DNA of 64,000 nucleotides from an uncultured Isosphaeraceae bacterium (GTDB lineage: Bacteria > Planctomycetota > Planctomycetia > Isosphaerales > Isosphaeraceae), in assembly GCA_945957605.1 (NCBI GenBank), contig CAMFLR010000003.1, positions 434,001 through 498,000 of the forward strand. Reading direction: 5' to 3'. The notes under the pieces were generated by a model that worked only from the letters and a program-made list of their open reading frames with translations, was not told the DNA's origin and did no database searches. Shown in pieces: positions 46,778 to 54,768 of the stretch (position 1 is the stretch's first letter; the number at the start of each line of letters is the position of its first letter). Made by a program: the position numbers and the translations under genes.

Positions 46778-48222
46778 TCCCGTTGCGAGCCAAAACGTGG
46801 CGATTCTGGACGAGCGTGGCCGCCGCGGCGGTTGCGCTCGTCGCGCTTTTACTATCGACCGACTTGCACGCACCGCCACGGTATGACGGCGCCGGCTACT
46901 CCGTGCTCGCGCTTGCGATCAAGAGCGGCAAGGGGTACCGAGAAATCGCCGTGCCGGTCGAGCGTCCTCACGGCCATTTTCCGCCTGCTTATCCGCTTGT
47001 ACTCGCCGGACTCTGGACGATCACCGGCCGATCGGTCGAGGCCGCGCACTGGCTTTCGATCGCCTGCACGACGCTTGCCGTTTGGCTGGCTATACGCTGG
47101 TTTTTCCAAGTCGAACGAAGGTGGGTGGCGATCCCGCTCGGCTTCGCTCTGGCGATGAATTGGACGTGGCTCGCGAACGGCGGGGTGATACAGTCAGAGC
47201 CGCTGTTCCTTTTGCTCAGCATGCTCGCCCTGAATTTGGCGGGGCGACGAGGTGTCTGGGCAAGCGCAATTATTGGATTGATTCTCGGACTCGCGATTCT
47301 CACGCGGCATGTCGGCGTCTGCCTGGCGGCGGCTGTCATTTTTTATGAAATTGTGAATAAACGATGGCGTGATGGCTTGATTACAGCTTTCGTTTGCGGA
47401 CTTGTTATTTTGCCGTGGATTTTATGGCTGGCGAGTCTCGAAGGCCGCACGCAGGCCGGATTGTTTCAGCGAGATGGATTGCTCCAGTTGATTGCTGGCC
47501 AAACCCTCTTTTACGCGAGGCGCATTCCTGATGCCCTTGCCGGTCCGTTTGTCGAAGTGGCGACAGTATTCCTCAAATCGCGCGTGCTAGGAACCGTCGC
47601 GACGACGGGTGCAATCGCGGTCACAAGTGTGATTCTGTTGGGATACTTCAATATGATGCGAACGAGGCGACAACGTCTCGCGGGACTAGCCGCCTTGTTC
47701 ACGCTAACTTTACTACTCGTCTGGCCGTTCACTGAGGCGGGACGATTTCTCGTGCCGCTGGTGCCGTTGCTGTTGCTCGGTGCCGTTGAAGGGGCCCGAT
47801 TTATTGGCAAACGATCACGTATCGCCTGGTTGTTGTTGATTGTGGCCATTCCTTATCCCATGTATTCGCTGGCATCCGGTCGAGCATCGGCCGCGAGGCA
47901 CACGCACGATGAATTTGACGCCGCCTGTGGCTGGATCGCGCGCGAAGCCAAGCAAGATGGTCCTGTAATGACGCGTCATCCTGGTGAAGTTTTTTGGCAA
48001 ACGGGTCGCAAGGGAATCGAACCGGCGACGAATAACGTTCATGAACTGCTCAAAGAGATTGAAGACCAGAACGTGGCTTACTTGCTCGTCGATCCCGAAC
48101 GATTTGCCAACGCACCTGAAACTCCGCTGGCGCGATTGGTCCGCGAGTGCCCCGAACGGTTCGTGCGAACTCGCGAGGGTACGGTCGAAGTGTATGCGGT
48201 GAAGCGGGATCAAAATCGCTGA
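46774..48222 (+). CDS. GT39-like polytopic membrane protein
   Basis: This 482-residue protein has 9-11 membrane helices. The first loop carries the GT-C-type acidic motif in PPRYDGAGYSVLALAIKSGKGY, and the C-terminal part is a short extracytoplasmic domain. It is probably a lipid-linked sugar transferase like the other two GT39-like proteins here, but of a divergent type. The start is a TTG (46774) overlapping the previous stop, with GAGG before it. The stop is 44 bases before the first Y-RNA-like element. Confidence 0.8.
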   Translation: MIPLRAKTWRFWTSVAAAAVALVALLLSTDLHAPPRYDGAGYSVLALAIKSGKGYREIAVPVERPHGHFPPAYPLVLAGLWTITGRSVEAAHWLSIACTTLAVWLAIRWFFQVERRWVAIPLGFALAMNWTWLANGGVIQSEPLFLLLSMLALNLAGRRGVWASAIIGLILGLAILTRHVGVCLAAAVIFYEIVNKRWRDGLITAFVCGLVILPWILWLASLEGRTQAGLFQRDGLLQLIAGQTLFYARRIPDALAGPFVEVATVFLKSRVLGTVATTGAIAVTSVILLGYFNMMRTRRQRLAGLAALFTLTLLLVWPFTEAGRFLVPLVPLLLLGAVEGARFIGKRSRIAWLLLIVAIPYPMYSLASGRASAARHTHDEFDAACGWIAREAKQDGPVMTRHPGEVFWQTGRKGIEPATNNVHELLKEIEDQNVAYLLVDPERFANAPETPLARLVRECPERFVRTREGTVEVYAVKRDQNR

Positions 48223-48266
48223 AATTGTCGCGAACCTTAAAATGGGTTCTCGAATCAAATCATGCT

Positions 48267-48401
48267 GGAGGGTGGTGCAGGTCAGGGTTACTTACATTAA
48301 GGATGTCGAGGTCGCGGGTTCGAGTCCCGCCCGGTGGATTGACCCGCCGGTAGCTCAGCGGATAGAGCGCGAAACGTACCTTGGTCGCTACTTCCCCCTC
48401 C
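48267..48401 (+). ncRNA. YrlA-type Y RNA, copy 1 (permuted tRNA-like)
   Basis: Terminal strands GGAGGG (48267-48272) and CCCTCC (48396-48401) pair over 6 bp. A second helix TGGTG/CGCTA follows, with CTTCC left unpaired on the 3' side. Inside is a tRNA-like core in permuted order: T-arm (stem GCGGG/CCCGC at 48314-48330 with loop TTCGAGT), acceptor-like stem CCGGTGG (48331-48337) with CCGCCGG (48344-48350) closed by a 6-base loop, and D-arm GCTC/GAGC (48353-48368) with GG in its loop. This is the arrangement described for bacterial YrlA RNAs, which bind the Rsr protein. rsr lies 1 kb downstream. The tRNA parts could also be read linearly as one interrupted tRNA with copy 2, but the copy-specific outer stems favour the Y RNA reading. 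Confidence 0.8.
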
Positions 48402-48413
48402 GCTTGATCCATC

Positions 48414-48546
48414 GTGCGGTGGTGTAGGCAAGGGTTACTTATTAGGGATCAGGAGGTCGCGGGTTCGAATCCCGTCCGGTGGGGCAACTCGCCGGTAGCT
48501 CAGCGGTAGAGCATCTGAATGGTCCTTTGTCGCCTCTTCCCCGCAC
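48414..48546 (+). ncRNA. YrlA-type Y RNA, copy 2 (permuted tRNA-like)
   Basis: This tandem copy starts 13 bases after copy 1. The outer stem is GTGCGG (48414-48419) with CCGCAC (48541-48546). Its sequence differs from copy 1 while pairing is kept, which is compensatory change. The inner helix is GGTG/CGCC with the same unpaired CTTCC. The T-arm is GCGGG/CCCGT (48459-48475) with loop TTCGAAT, the acceptor-like stem is CCGGTGG (48476-48482) with CTCGCCGG (48488-48495), and the D-arm is GCTC/GAGC with GG in its loop. Strictly shared with copy 1 are GGTTACTTA and GAGGTCGCGGGTTCGA in the 5' half and GGTAGCTCAGCGG and GTCGC in the 3' half. A T run follows at once, so transcription probably ends here and copy 1 would need processing. 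Confidence 0.8.
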
Positions 48547-48554
48547 GGTTTTTT
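48541..48554 (+). terminator. T tract ending the Y RNA transcript
   Basis: The 3' strand of the copy 2 outer stem (CCGCAC) is followed by GG and six T residues (48549-48554). With the long-range stem this resembles an intrinsic terminator for plus-strand transcription. Confidence 0.55.
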
Positions 48555-48555
48555 C

Positions 48556-48597
48556 GGGCACGGTGGTGCTGGATTCAAGTCCCACGCGAGCCTCTTA
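48556..48597 (+). other. Degenerate third tRNA-like or Y RNA fragment
   Basis: GGTGGTG (48562-48568), as at the 5' end of both Y RNA copies, is followed shortly by a T-loop-like GGATTCAAGTCC and GCGAG. There is no D-arm after it. CTCGC at 48488-48492 could pair with GCGAG at 48585-48589. It looks like a truncated third copy, but chance cannot be excluded. Confidence 0.3.
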
Positions 48598-49323
48598 TTC
48601 GATGCCGAGGAGCTGGCAGGTGTCTTCGTAACTGCCTTCGAGATCGAGCGTCACGGCTCGATCCGGCTCAAACCAGAGCGGCAGCGCTGGGAGAGGTTGG
48701 CCCACTACCACGGGATAAGCCCAGGCGTCGAAACGGTTGCGATGCCCGTTTGTGCGAGTTCGGCAACTCGTCGCATACAACGACGGCGGTTCCACGCCTA
48801 GCGTTGGATCAGTTACACCAAGTTCACCAAGAAGTTCCGCATACAGGTTTCCATTGCGATTCGTAACGACATCCACAATGGCTACGCTCACATTCCGTTG
48901 CAGCAGCGCGGAGCACTTCGCCACGAATGCGAGACGATGCTCCGCCCGATCCTTGTTGCCGGGGCTGACAAACTCAACCGCGGCGACCAATCTTTTTTCG
49001 CGTCCCACATCGTAGATCAAGACTTCGTATTCGTGTTGATCGGCAATATCAATGTCCGCGGACACCGTGGGTTCCGTGATGGTTTGCGCCACTGTTGCCA
49101 TGCCAGAATTCGCGTCGTTGGTGTCGGCAGCACGGTTTTCGTGCTCGAAGGCAGCGATATCAAGTTCAAAGAATTGACCCATGCGTGCGCGCGGTTCGGC
49201 AATATATCCCGGTGGGAGCAAGCGGCGGACTCGCCCGACCAGCATGCTGGGCCAGGTGCCATGAAAACCTTCCCATCCGAAGGTACGTGAGATCGGTGGA
49301 TGAAAATGATCGCGCAGCGGCAT
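48595..49323 (-). CDS. DUF4058-like family protein
   Basis: This 242-residue protein begins PLRDHFHPPISRTFGWEGFHGTWPSML, as in planctomycete DUF4058-like proteins, and contains FFELDIAAFEH, AAVEFVSPGNKD and a C-terminal LPALPLWFEPDRAVTLDLEGSYEDTC. The VEFVSPGNK strip resembles a nuclease-type (PD-(D/E)XK-like) core, but catalytic function is not established. The ATG at 49323 has GGAGGG 6 bases before it. It lies on the opposite strand between the Y RNAs and rsr, so it is probably not part of that unit. Its stop falls at the edge of the Y RNA fragment. Confidence 0.8.
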   Translation of the reverse strand: MPLRDHFHPPISRTFGWEGFHGTWPSMLVGRVRRLLPPGYIAEPRARMGQFFELDIAAFEHENRAADTNDANSGMATVAQTITEPTVSADIDIADQHEYEVLIYDVGREKRLVAAVEFVSPGNKDRAEHRLAFVAKCSALLQRNVSVAIVDVVTNRNGNLYAELLGELGVTDPTLGVEPPSLYATSCRTRTNGHRNRFDAWAYPVVVGQPLPALPLWFEPDRAVTLDLEGSYEDTCQLLGIE

Positions 49324-49407
49324 CGACAACCCTCCAGGTCGTTATTTTACCACGTCGAGTTTTGTTTTCGGATGATGTTCTCGATTTGCAGATTGTGAGT
49401 GTGTGCC

Positions 49408-50706
49408 GTGGCTACGTTGAATCGAAAAATGAAGATCACCACGCATGAGGGCGCAACGGCTTCGCACATAGGCGCGATCGCGCAACTCGAGCGCTCAGTG
49501 ATGTCGTGCTTGCTCTGGGAAGACGAGTTTTACGAGAGCGGCCAGACGATCGCCCAGCGCATCGGCGAGCTTGTGCGCCAGGTCCCCGCGGCGGACGCCG
49601 TACGCGTGGCCGTGCAGGCGAAGGAAGAGATGGGCCTGCGTCACATGCCGCTTTTGCTTGCTCGTGAGTTGATGCGCACGAAGGAAGGCCGCGCTCAGGC
49701 GAAGGAACTCTTCCCGCGCGTGATCGTGCGTCCCGACGACATCACCGAGTTTCTGGCGATCTACTGGAAGAACAACAAGGACGAGCCCTTGGCGAAGCAA
49801 GTCAAGCGCTGGCTCGGCCACTCGTTCCGCCAGTTCGATGAGTATCGCCTCGCCAAGTACAACGGCGGTCAGAAAGCGGTGAAGTTGCGCGACGCGATCC
49901 GCATCCTGCGGCCCAAGCCCAGCGACGCCGCTCAGGCCGAGTTGTGGCGCAAGCTGGTGAAAGGTGAACTTGCAACACCCGATACCTGGGAAGTCGAGCT
50001 TTCCAAGGGCGGCGACAAGAAGGCGTCGTGGACACGGCTTTTGAATCAGAAGAAGCTCGGCGGCCTGGCGATGCTCCGCAACGTCCGAAATATGACGCAG
50101 GCTGACGTCAAGCCGAAATTGATTCGCGAAGGCTTGCAGAACATCAAGGCCGGCAAGCTTCTGCCGATCAACTTCATCGCGTCGGCGCGGCACAACGCGC
50201 AGTTCGAATCGGAGCTGGAAGCCAAGTTCTACGAATGCTTTGCGGAACGTACCAAACTTGCGGGCGAGACGATCATACTCATCGACGTGTCGGGTTCGAT
50301 GGACGCGAAGCTGTCGCAGAAGTCGGAAATGACTCGGATGGACGTGGCGTGCGCGCTGGCAATGATTGGACGGGAGATGTTCAAGAATCTCCGCATCTTC
50401 ACGTTCTCAAATCATTGCGTTGAAGTGCCGGGCCGTCGCGGTTTTGCGCTTCGCGATGCGGTAATCAAGTCGCAAGCGCATGGCGGGACGATGCTCGGAG
50501 AATCGTTGAAGGAACTGCCGAAGTGTGATCGGCTAATCGTCATTACTGACGAGCAAAGCCACGATACCGTACCGCAAATGAAGGGGTATCTGATCAACGT
50601 CGCATCGGCCAAGAACGGCGTTGGTTACGGCCAGTGGATACACATCGACGGCTGGTCGGACAAGGTGCTCGACTACATCGCGCGATACGAAGCATCACAA
50701 GCGTAA
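49408..50706 (+). CDS. rsr: TROVE/vWA-domain protein, Ro60 orthologue (Rsr)
   Basis: This 432-residue member of the Ro60/Rsr family binds Y RNAs and misfolded RNA. The TROVE domain (residues about 10-280) is a helical ring with THEGATASHIGAIAQLERSV, CLLWEDEFYESG, GLRHMPLLLARELM, WGLGHSF-like WLGHSFRQFDEYRLAKYN and ALMLRN-like AMLRNVRNMT. The vWA domain follows with the metal-ion site DVSGSMD (Asp293, Ser295, Ser297) and ITDEQ. It is followed by a clear terminator. Candidate starts are GTG at 49408 (family-like ATLNRKMK), GTG at 49399 and ATG at 49429; none has a strong ribosome site. Two Y-RNA-like elements are encoded about 0.9 kb upstream. RtcB, often linked to this system, is not in the window. 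Confidence 0.93.
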   Translation: MATLNRKMKITTHEGATASHIGAIAQLERSVMSCLLWEDEFYESGQTIAQRIGELVRQVPAADAVRVAVQAKEEMGLRHMPLLLARELMRTKEGRAQAKELFPRVIVRPDDITEFLAIYWKNNKDEPLAKQVKRWLGHSFRQFDEYRLAKYNGGQKAVKLRDAIRILRPKPSDAAQAELWRKLVKGELATPDTWEVELSKGGDKKASWTRLLNQKKLGGLAMLRNVRNMTQADVKPKLIREGLQNIKAGKLLPINFIASARHNAQFESELEAKFYECFAERTKLAGETIILIDVSGSMDAKLSQKSEMTRMDVACALAMIGREMFKNLRIFTFSNHCVEVPGRRGFALRDAVIKSQAHGGTMLGESLKELPKCDRLIVITDEQSHDTVPQMKGYLINVASAKNGVGYGQWIHIDGWSDKVLDYIARYEASQA

Positions 50707-50711
50707 CGAAG

Positions 50712-50744
50712 GACGGACGAGCCACTTGGCCCGCCCGTCTTTTT
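50712..50744 (+). terminator. Rho-independent terminator of rsr
   Basis: GACGG, CG and GCC (from 50712) pair with GGC, CG and CCGTC (to 50739) across symmetric single mismatches around an ACTT loop, followed by TTTTT (50740-50744). It lies 6 bases past the rsr stop and close to the glpK stop on the other strand. Confidence 0.8.
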
Positions 50745-50749
50745 CGTTC

Positions 50750-52252
50750 TTACGCTGGAGCATAATGAGTCTTCACTGATTCGACCGCACGTCGCCAGTG
50801 CGCCAATTTGCTCGAACGCCAATCAGCATTTTCCTTCGAATCAAACGTGTGGCTTCCCGCCTTGAGCAGGTCAGCAGCTGCTTGAGGCGTGGGGAACAGA
50901 CCAACGCCTAACCCCGCAAGAACCGCGGCGCCGAGCGCAGTCGATTCAGTTTGCGGGCTGCGGCGAATGGGAAGGCCGAGTAAGTTCGCCTGGAATTGCA
51001 AGAACGGATCCGACCGCCCCATGCCGCCGTCGACTCGCAGGTCCGCCAAGGGCTCGGGCAGATCGGCGTTGATCGCGTCGATAAGGTCGGCGACTTGATA
51101 GGCTACGCCTTCGAGCGTCGCGCGGGCGAGGTCGGCGATCGAGGTCGATCGGGTCAGGCCGAAAATCGTTCCACGTGCGTTGGGATCCCAGTGTGGCGCA
51201 CCGAGACCCGTCAGTGCCGGCACGAAGACGACTTCGGAATTAGGATCGGCCTGAAGCGAAAGGGGATCGATTTCGGGCGCGGCTCCGACGGCTTTCAATC
51301 CATCGCGGAACCACTGAACAGCCGCACCGGCGACGAATACACTCCCTTCGAGCGCATATTGCGCGGGACCGTCACCCAAGGTCGCCGCGAGCGTCGTCAC
51401 CAGACCGCCGGTCGACGGAATAATCTGGCTTCCGGTATGAGCCAACAAAAACGCGCCGGTGCCGTAGGTGCACTTGGCTTGACCGGCGGTCAAACACCCC
51501 TGGCCGACGAGCGACGCTTGCTGGTCGCCCGCGACTCCGGTGATTGGCAGGCCGTCGGGGAGGTAGGATAACCCCCTGGTTCGCCCAAATTCTCCGGAGC
51601 TCGGCAAGATTTTCGGCAATATCCCGCGCGGGACTGCGAAGAAATCGCAGAGGTCATCGGCCCAGTCGAGTGTGCGGAGATCCATCAGCAGCGTGCGTGA
51701 GGCGTTGGTCGCATCGGTGACGTGCTGAGAGCCGCCGGTAAGGTGCCACAGCAGTAGGCTATCGACGGTTCCCGCCGCGAGTTTGCCGCTGTTGGCTACG
51801 TCCCGGGCTCCTGGCGTGTTGTCGAGCAACCAGGCGATTTTCGTGGCGGAAAAGTAGGGGTCGAGAACGAGTCCGGTCCGCTCGGAAACCCAGCTTCGCT
51901 TGTCGCGGTGGGCTTCGCAAAACGGCGCGGTGCGACGATCTTGCCAGACGAGTGCCGGGCCAATCGCCTTGCCGGTTTCGCGATCCCAGATGATTGTGGT
52001 TTCGCGTTGATTGGTCAGGCCAAGCGCGGCGATTCGGTCAGAACCGAGGCCCGCTTTGGCGAGTGCGTGAGTTACCAGCGGGCCAACCCATTCGACGAGT
52101 GCGGCCGGGTCGTGTTCTACCCAACCGGGGTTGGGGTAAGTCGGCGGAATTTCGTGCTGATCCTGAGCGATGGGCTGGAGGTTGCGATCATACACAACGA
52201 CTCGGGTGCTTGTGGTGCCCTGGTCGATGACGAGCAGATGGTCGCGAGCCAT
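50750..52252 (-). CDS. glpK: Glycerol kinase
   Basis: GlpK phosphorylates glycerol to glycerol 3-phosphate with ATP. The 500-residue FGGY kinase matches the family length and has LLVIDQGTTSTRVVVYD, LGLTNQRETTIIWDRETG, LVWQDRRT, FSATKIAWLLDN, GVAGDQQASLVGQGC and CTYGTGAFLLAHTG. The ATG at 52252 has GGAGG upstream; the longer frame adds 27 unlikely residues. No glycerol facilitator or glycerol-3-phosphate dehydrogenase is next to it. Confidence 0.96.
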   Translation of the reverse strand: MARDHLLVIDQGTTSTRVVVYDRNLQPIAQDQHEIPPTYPNPGWVEHDPAALVEWVGPLVTHALAKAGLGSDRIAALGLTNQRETTIIWDRETGKAIGPALVWQDRRTAPFCEAHRDKRSWVSERTGLVLDPYFSATKIAWLLDNTPGARDVANSGKLAAGTVDSLLLWHLTGGSQHVTDATNASRTLLMDLRTLDWADDLCDFFAVPRGILPKILPSSGEFGRTRGLSYLPDGLPITGVAGDQQASLVGQGCLTAGQAKCTYGTGAFLLAHTGSQIIPSTGGLVTTLAATLGDGPAQYALEGSVFVAGAAVQWFRDGLKAVGAAPEIDPLSLQADPNSEVVFVPALTGLGAPHWDPNARGTIFGLTRSTSIADLARATLEGVAYQVADLIDAINADLPEPLADLRVDGGMGRSDPFLQFQANLLGLPIRRSPQTESTALGAAVLAGLGVGLFPTPQAAADLLKAGSHTFDSKENADWRSSKLAHWRRAVESVKTHYAPA

Positions 52253-52405
52253 ACGCTCGCCTCCTTCCGAAAGCTCGGGACAGTTTCGCACGATTGAGAT
52301 AGATTGAGAGATCGGAACCGATCGTCCGGGCATCCTATCAGGTTGGCTGGCGGATTGCCTCGGGGCGGTCGAGTTTCTTGCGAGCCTTCTTTGGAGTGCA
52401 AGTCG

Positions 52406-52828
52406 ATGAGCGTGTTGATCATTCCCGTCCTGGGGATTTTACTGCCGATCGTCATCGTGCCGATGGCTTTGCTCGCAAAATTCAAAACCAAGCAGCGCGA
52501 GCTCGAGCACGCCGAGCGCATGCGGGCTCTCGACATGGGACGCACACTGCCGCAAGACGAACCCTGGACCTCGCCAGGAAAGATGGCGATGGCGCTTGTG
52601 GCCGGCGTACCGACGATTGCGATGGGCGTCGCCTGGATGACGACATTGCAAACCGGCTATCACGAGGATGTTTGGATGGCGTGCATGGCCGTCTCGGTCA
52701 CGGCGATCATCAGTGGCTCTGTTCTGGCGTTCAAGCACTTCTTCGGCGCCCGCCAGACGACGGAACATTTCTACGCCAAGCCGCACGTCGATCCCGAGAC
52801 CGCGGACTTCTACGCCAATCACGTGTGA
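52406..52828 (+). CDS. Small membrane protein, unknown
   Basis: This 140-residue protein has three membrane helices: VLIIPVLGILLPIVIVPMAL at the N-terminus, then MALVAGVPTIAMGVAWM and MACMAVSVTAIISGSVLAF. Between the first two is a charged helix (KTKQRELEHAERMRALDMG). The pattern resembles small planctomycete membrane proteins of unknown role. The ATG at 52406 has GGAGTG 9 bases upstream. It is likely in an operon with the next gene, 51 bp downstream. Confidence 0.75.
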   Translation: MSVLIIPVLGILLPIVIVPMALLAKFKTKQRELEHAERMRALDMGRTLPQDEPWTSPGKMAMALVAGVPTIAMGVAWMTTLQTGYHEDVWMACMAVSVTAIISGSVLAFKHFFGARQTTEHFYAKPHVDPETADFYANHV

Positions 52829-52879
52829 GTCTATGTGCTGATCATCGTGCAAAATTCATGAATCGGGCAGGTCAAGATC

Positions 52880-53320
52880 ATGGCACACGCAGCGATCAGC
52901 TACCGCGCGTTATTCGCCTTCGCCGCGACGGCGTTTTTCTTGTACCACTTCGTCAGAATCTGTTTTTCCAGGCGGCGGTTTTCGCTCAAGCAACGCGGAT
53001 TCAAACTGCCTGAATTCGCGCGACCGAGTTATCCTCCACGCACCGGACGCGTGGTCATTCCCTTTTATTGCCTTGCGCTCGGCGTGTTCATGCCGGTGTT
53101 GCTTGTGACCATGGCCGAGAGCTTCAGTCGATACGGCAACGGACCACTGATCTGGCAATGCGTCACGATGATTTCGATGGTGGCGATTCTGTGCTCAGCA
53201 TTTGTCGCCGTGAAAACGTTTGCAACTCGTGATTCATACCGCCCTCGCGAGACCGACGCGATCGCCAAGCCGCAACCGGTCGATGACTTCGACTTCGCGG
53301 GCCGGTTTGACGACCGTTGA
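52880..53320 (+). CDS. Small membrane protein, unknown
   Basis: This 146-residue protein has an N-terminal helix (LFAFAATAFFLYHFVRICF), then a basic loop, and two more helices (IPFYCLALGVFMPVLLVTM and CVTMISMVAILCSAFVAV). The polar tail ends DDFDFAGRFDDR. No family is recognised. The last 87 bases overlap the convergent GT39-like gene on the other strand. The tail is protein-like in both, so the overlap appears real. Confidence 0.65.
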   Translation: MAHAAISYRALFAFAATAFFLYHFVRICFSRRRFSLKQRGFKLPEFARPSYPPRTGRVVIPFYCLALGVFMPVLLVTMAESFSRYGNGPLIWQCVTMISMVAILCSAFVAVKTFATRDSYRPRETDAIAKPQPVDDFDFAGRFDDR

Positions 53321-54595
53321 AAACCGCGTCAGCCCCAGCCCGGCCGCAAGTGCGAAGAGTGGCTCGATTGGGATGTGGAATCGCGATGAGACGATTGTGA
53401 GCGTGTGAAACGCCGCGATCAGGGCGATCGCGAGCAAAATCGGCGAGAGTTTGCGGCGTTGGCTCGCACGGCAGAATAAGAAGCCGGCCAACGCTGCGAT
53501 CGTGAGGCCCAAATGGCTCGCGCGATAAAGTGTGCTACGCGTCTTGGGATTGGTTTCGTCAAACAAAAAGAAGTAACGCAGCCGTCGCAGGCAGAGCGTC
53601 ATGTATCGGCCCGGTTGCTTGCCGAGTTCGAATAACGAACGGCGGAATAGAATGCGCGATCGCTCTGGCTCGGAAACTACGCGCAAGATGCGATAGTCGG
53701 CGGCCGTGAGTGCGATGTCGTCGAGATAGCCCGCCTCGTGACGTGCGGCCCAGAGCGATTCGTTGAGACTGCGAAGGCTATCACCCCGAGCGGCCAGCTT
53801 GCGTTCGACCGACGCGCGAACAACCTTGTCGGTCCCTTCGCTGAGGTCGCAGTTGCCTTGCCAGAAGGCATAGCCGAACGTGCTTTTCACAAACACCAGT
53901 TCGTGATGCACGGCGTAGTTGCGAGCAATCCACGGCGCGACGACCAGCACGGATGTCGCGGCTAAAGAGGCGATGGGGCGAATCGCAGGGCGGAATCCGT
54001 TGCAATTACGGGCAATGAGCCATGCCGCGCTCAGAGCGACGAGACCGAGAATCGGATCGGTGAGGACGAGCAGTCCCAGTAGAAATCCCACGCCGCAAGC
54101 TTGCCGAATCGTTCGTGCCTCCGCCGCATGCGCCAGCGACGCAACCAGCAAAGCGCACGCAAGCGGAGCCACTTGAATATGAGTGCTCGCGTACACGAGC
54201 GTGGGGTGAAGCGCGGCGATCAGGCCAGCGACGATCACCGCCACGCGATGCCCCGGCGCAATGGCCCGCGCCAGCCGCATCACTTCGAGCACCATCCAAC
54301 CGCCGAGCAGCGATTGGCCGAGTTCCAAGATCAGCAATGAATTGGGAGTGCCAACGCCACCAATCGCATAAGCCGCGGCGACGAGAAAGGGATAAATCGG
54401 AGCTTGCTGCGAGGTTGGTCCGAATGCGCCCAGGAACATTACCGAAAAGCCCTTCCCTGCAAGCAGGTTGGCGGCAATTTCGCCATGTTCGTAAGTGCTA
54501 TGCGGTATGAGATGGCTCTGCAACACGAGCACCGCAACCACGCGTGCGATCACGGCGAGCATGACGATGAGCCAGGTCCAGCGGCGGTCGGACAT
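53234..54595 (-). CDS. GT39-like membrane glycosyltransferase
   Basis: This 453-residue protein has 9-10 membrane helices. The first is LIVMLAVIARVVAVLVL, and a first-loop motif with STYEHGEIAANLLAGKGFSVMF follows. Further helices carry short extracytoplasmic loops; TPNSLLILELGQSLLGGWMVLEVMRLA and GLLVLTDPILGLVALSAAWL are typical of PMT/ArnT-like proteins. The catalytic Asp of the first loop is Glu here (YEHGE), so activity is not certain. The ATG at 54595 was chosen as the first start next to the first helix. The 3' end overlaps the convergent small gene by 87 bp. Confidence 0.82.
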   Translation of the reverse strand: MSDRRWTWLIVMLAVIARVVAVLVLQSHLIPHSTYEHGEIAANLLAGKGFSVMFLGAFGPTSQQAPIYPFLVAAAYAIGGVGTPNSLLILELGQSLLGGWMVLEVMRLARAIAPGHRVAVIVAGLIAALHPTLVYASTHIQVAPLACALLVASLAHAAEARTIRQACGVGFLLGLLVLTDPILGLVALSAAWLIARNCNGFRPAIRPIASLAATSVLVVAPWIARNYAVHHELVFVKSTFGYAFWQGNCDLSEGTDKVVRASVERKLAARGDSLRSLNESLWAARHEAGYLDDIALTAADYRILRVVSEPERSRILFRRSLFELGKQPGRYMTLCLRRLRYFFLFDETNPKTRSTLYRASHLGLTIAALAGFLFCRASQRRKLSPILLAIALIAAFHTLTIVSSRFHIPIEPLFALAAGLGLTRFSTVVKPAREVEVIDRLRLGDRVGLARAV

Positions 54596-54768
54596 CCCTG
54601 TTCCTTCCTGCGAGTAGTCGCAGCCGAAATTCGCCGGGATTTTGGCCGCAAACGGCGGTTTTGGCAACCCAAACCGCGTCGGCCGTTGGCTTGCTAGCTC
54701 CGCTGGTCTATCTTCAAAGGCCTCAAGTGGTTCGATCCGGCCCGTCGCGGTTTTTGAGGAGGTTTTCC

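Noticed and set aside
48351-48546. Canonical tRNA genes suggested by TAGCTCAG and GGTTCGAATCC
   Set aside because: No anticodon arm of normal size lies between the D-arm and T-arm; about 90 bases separate them. The unit-specific outer stems and the nearby rsr gene fit Y RNAs better.
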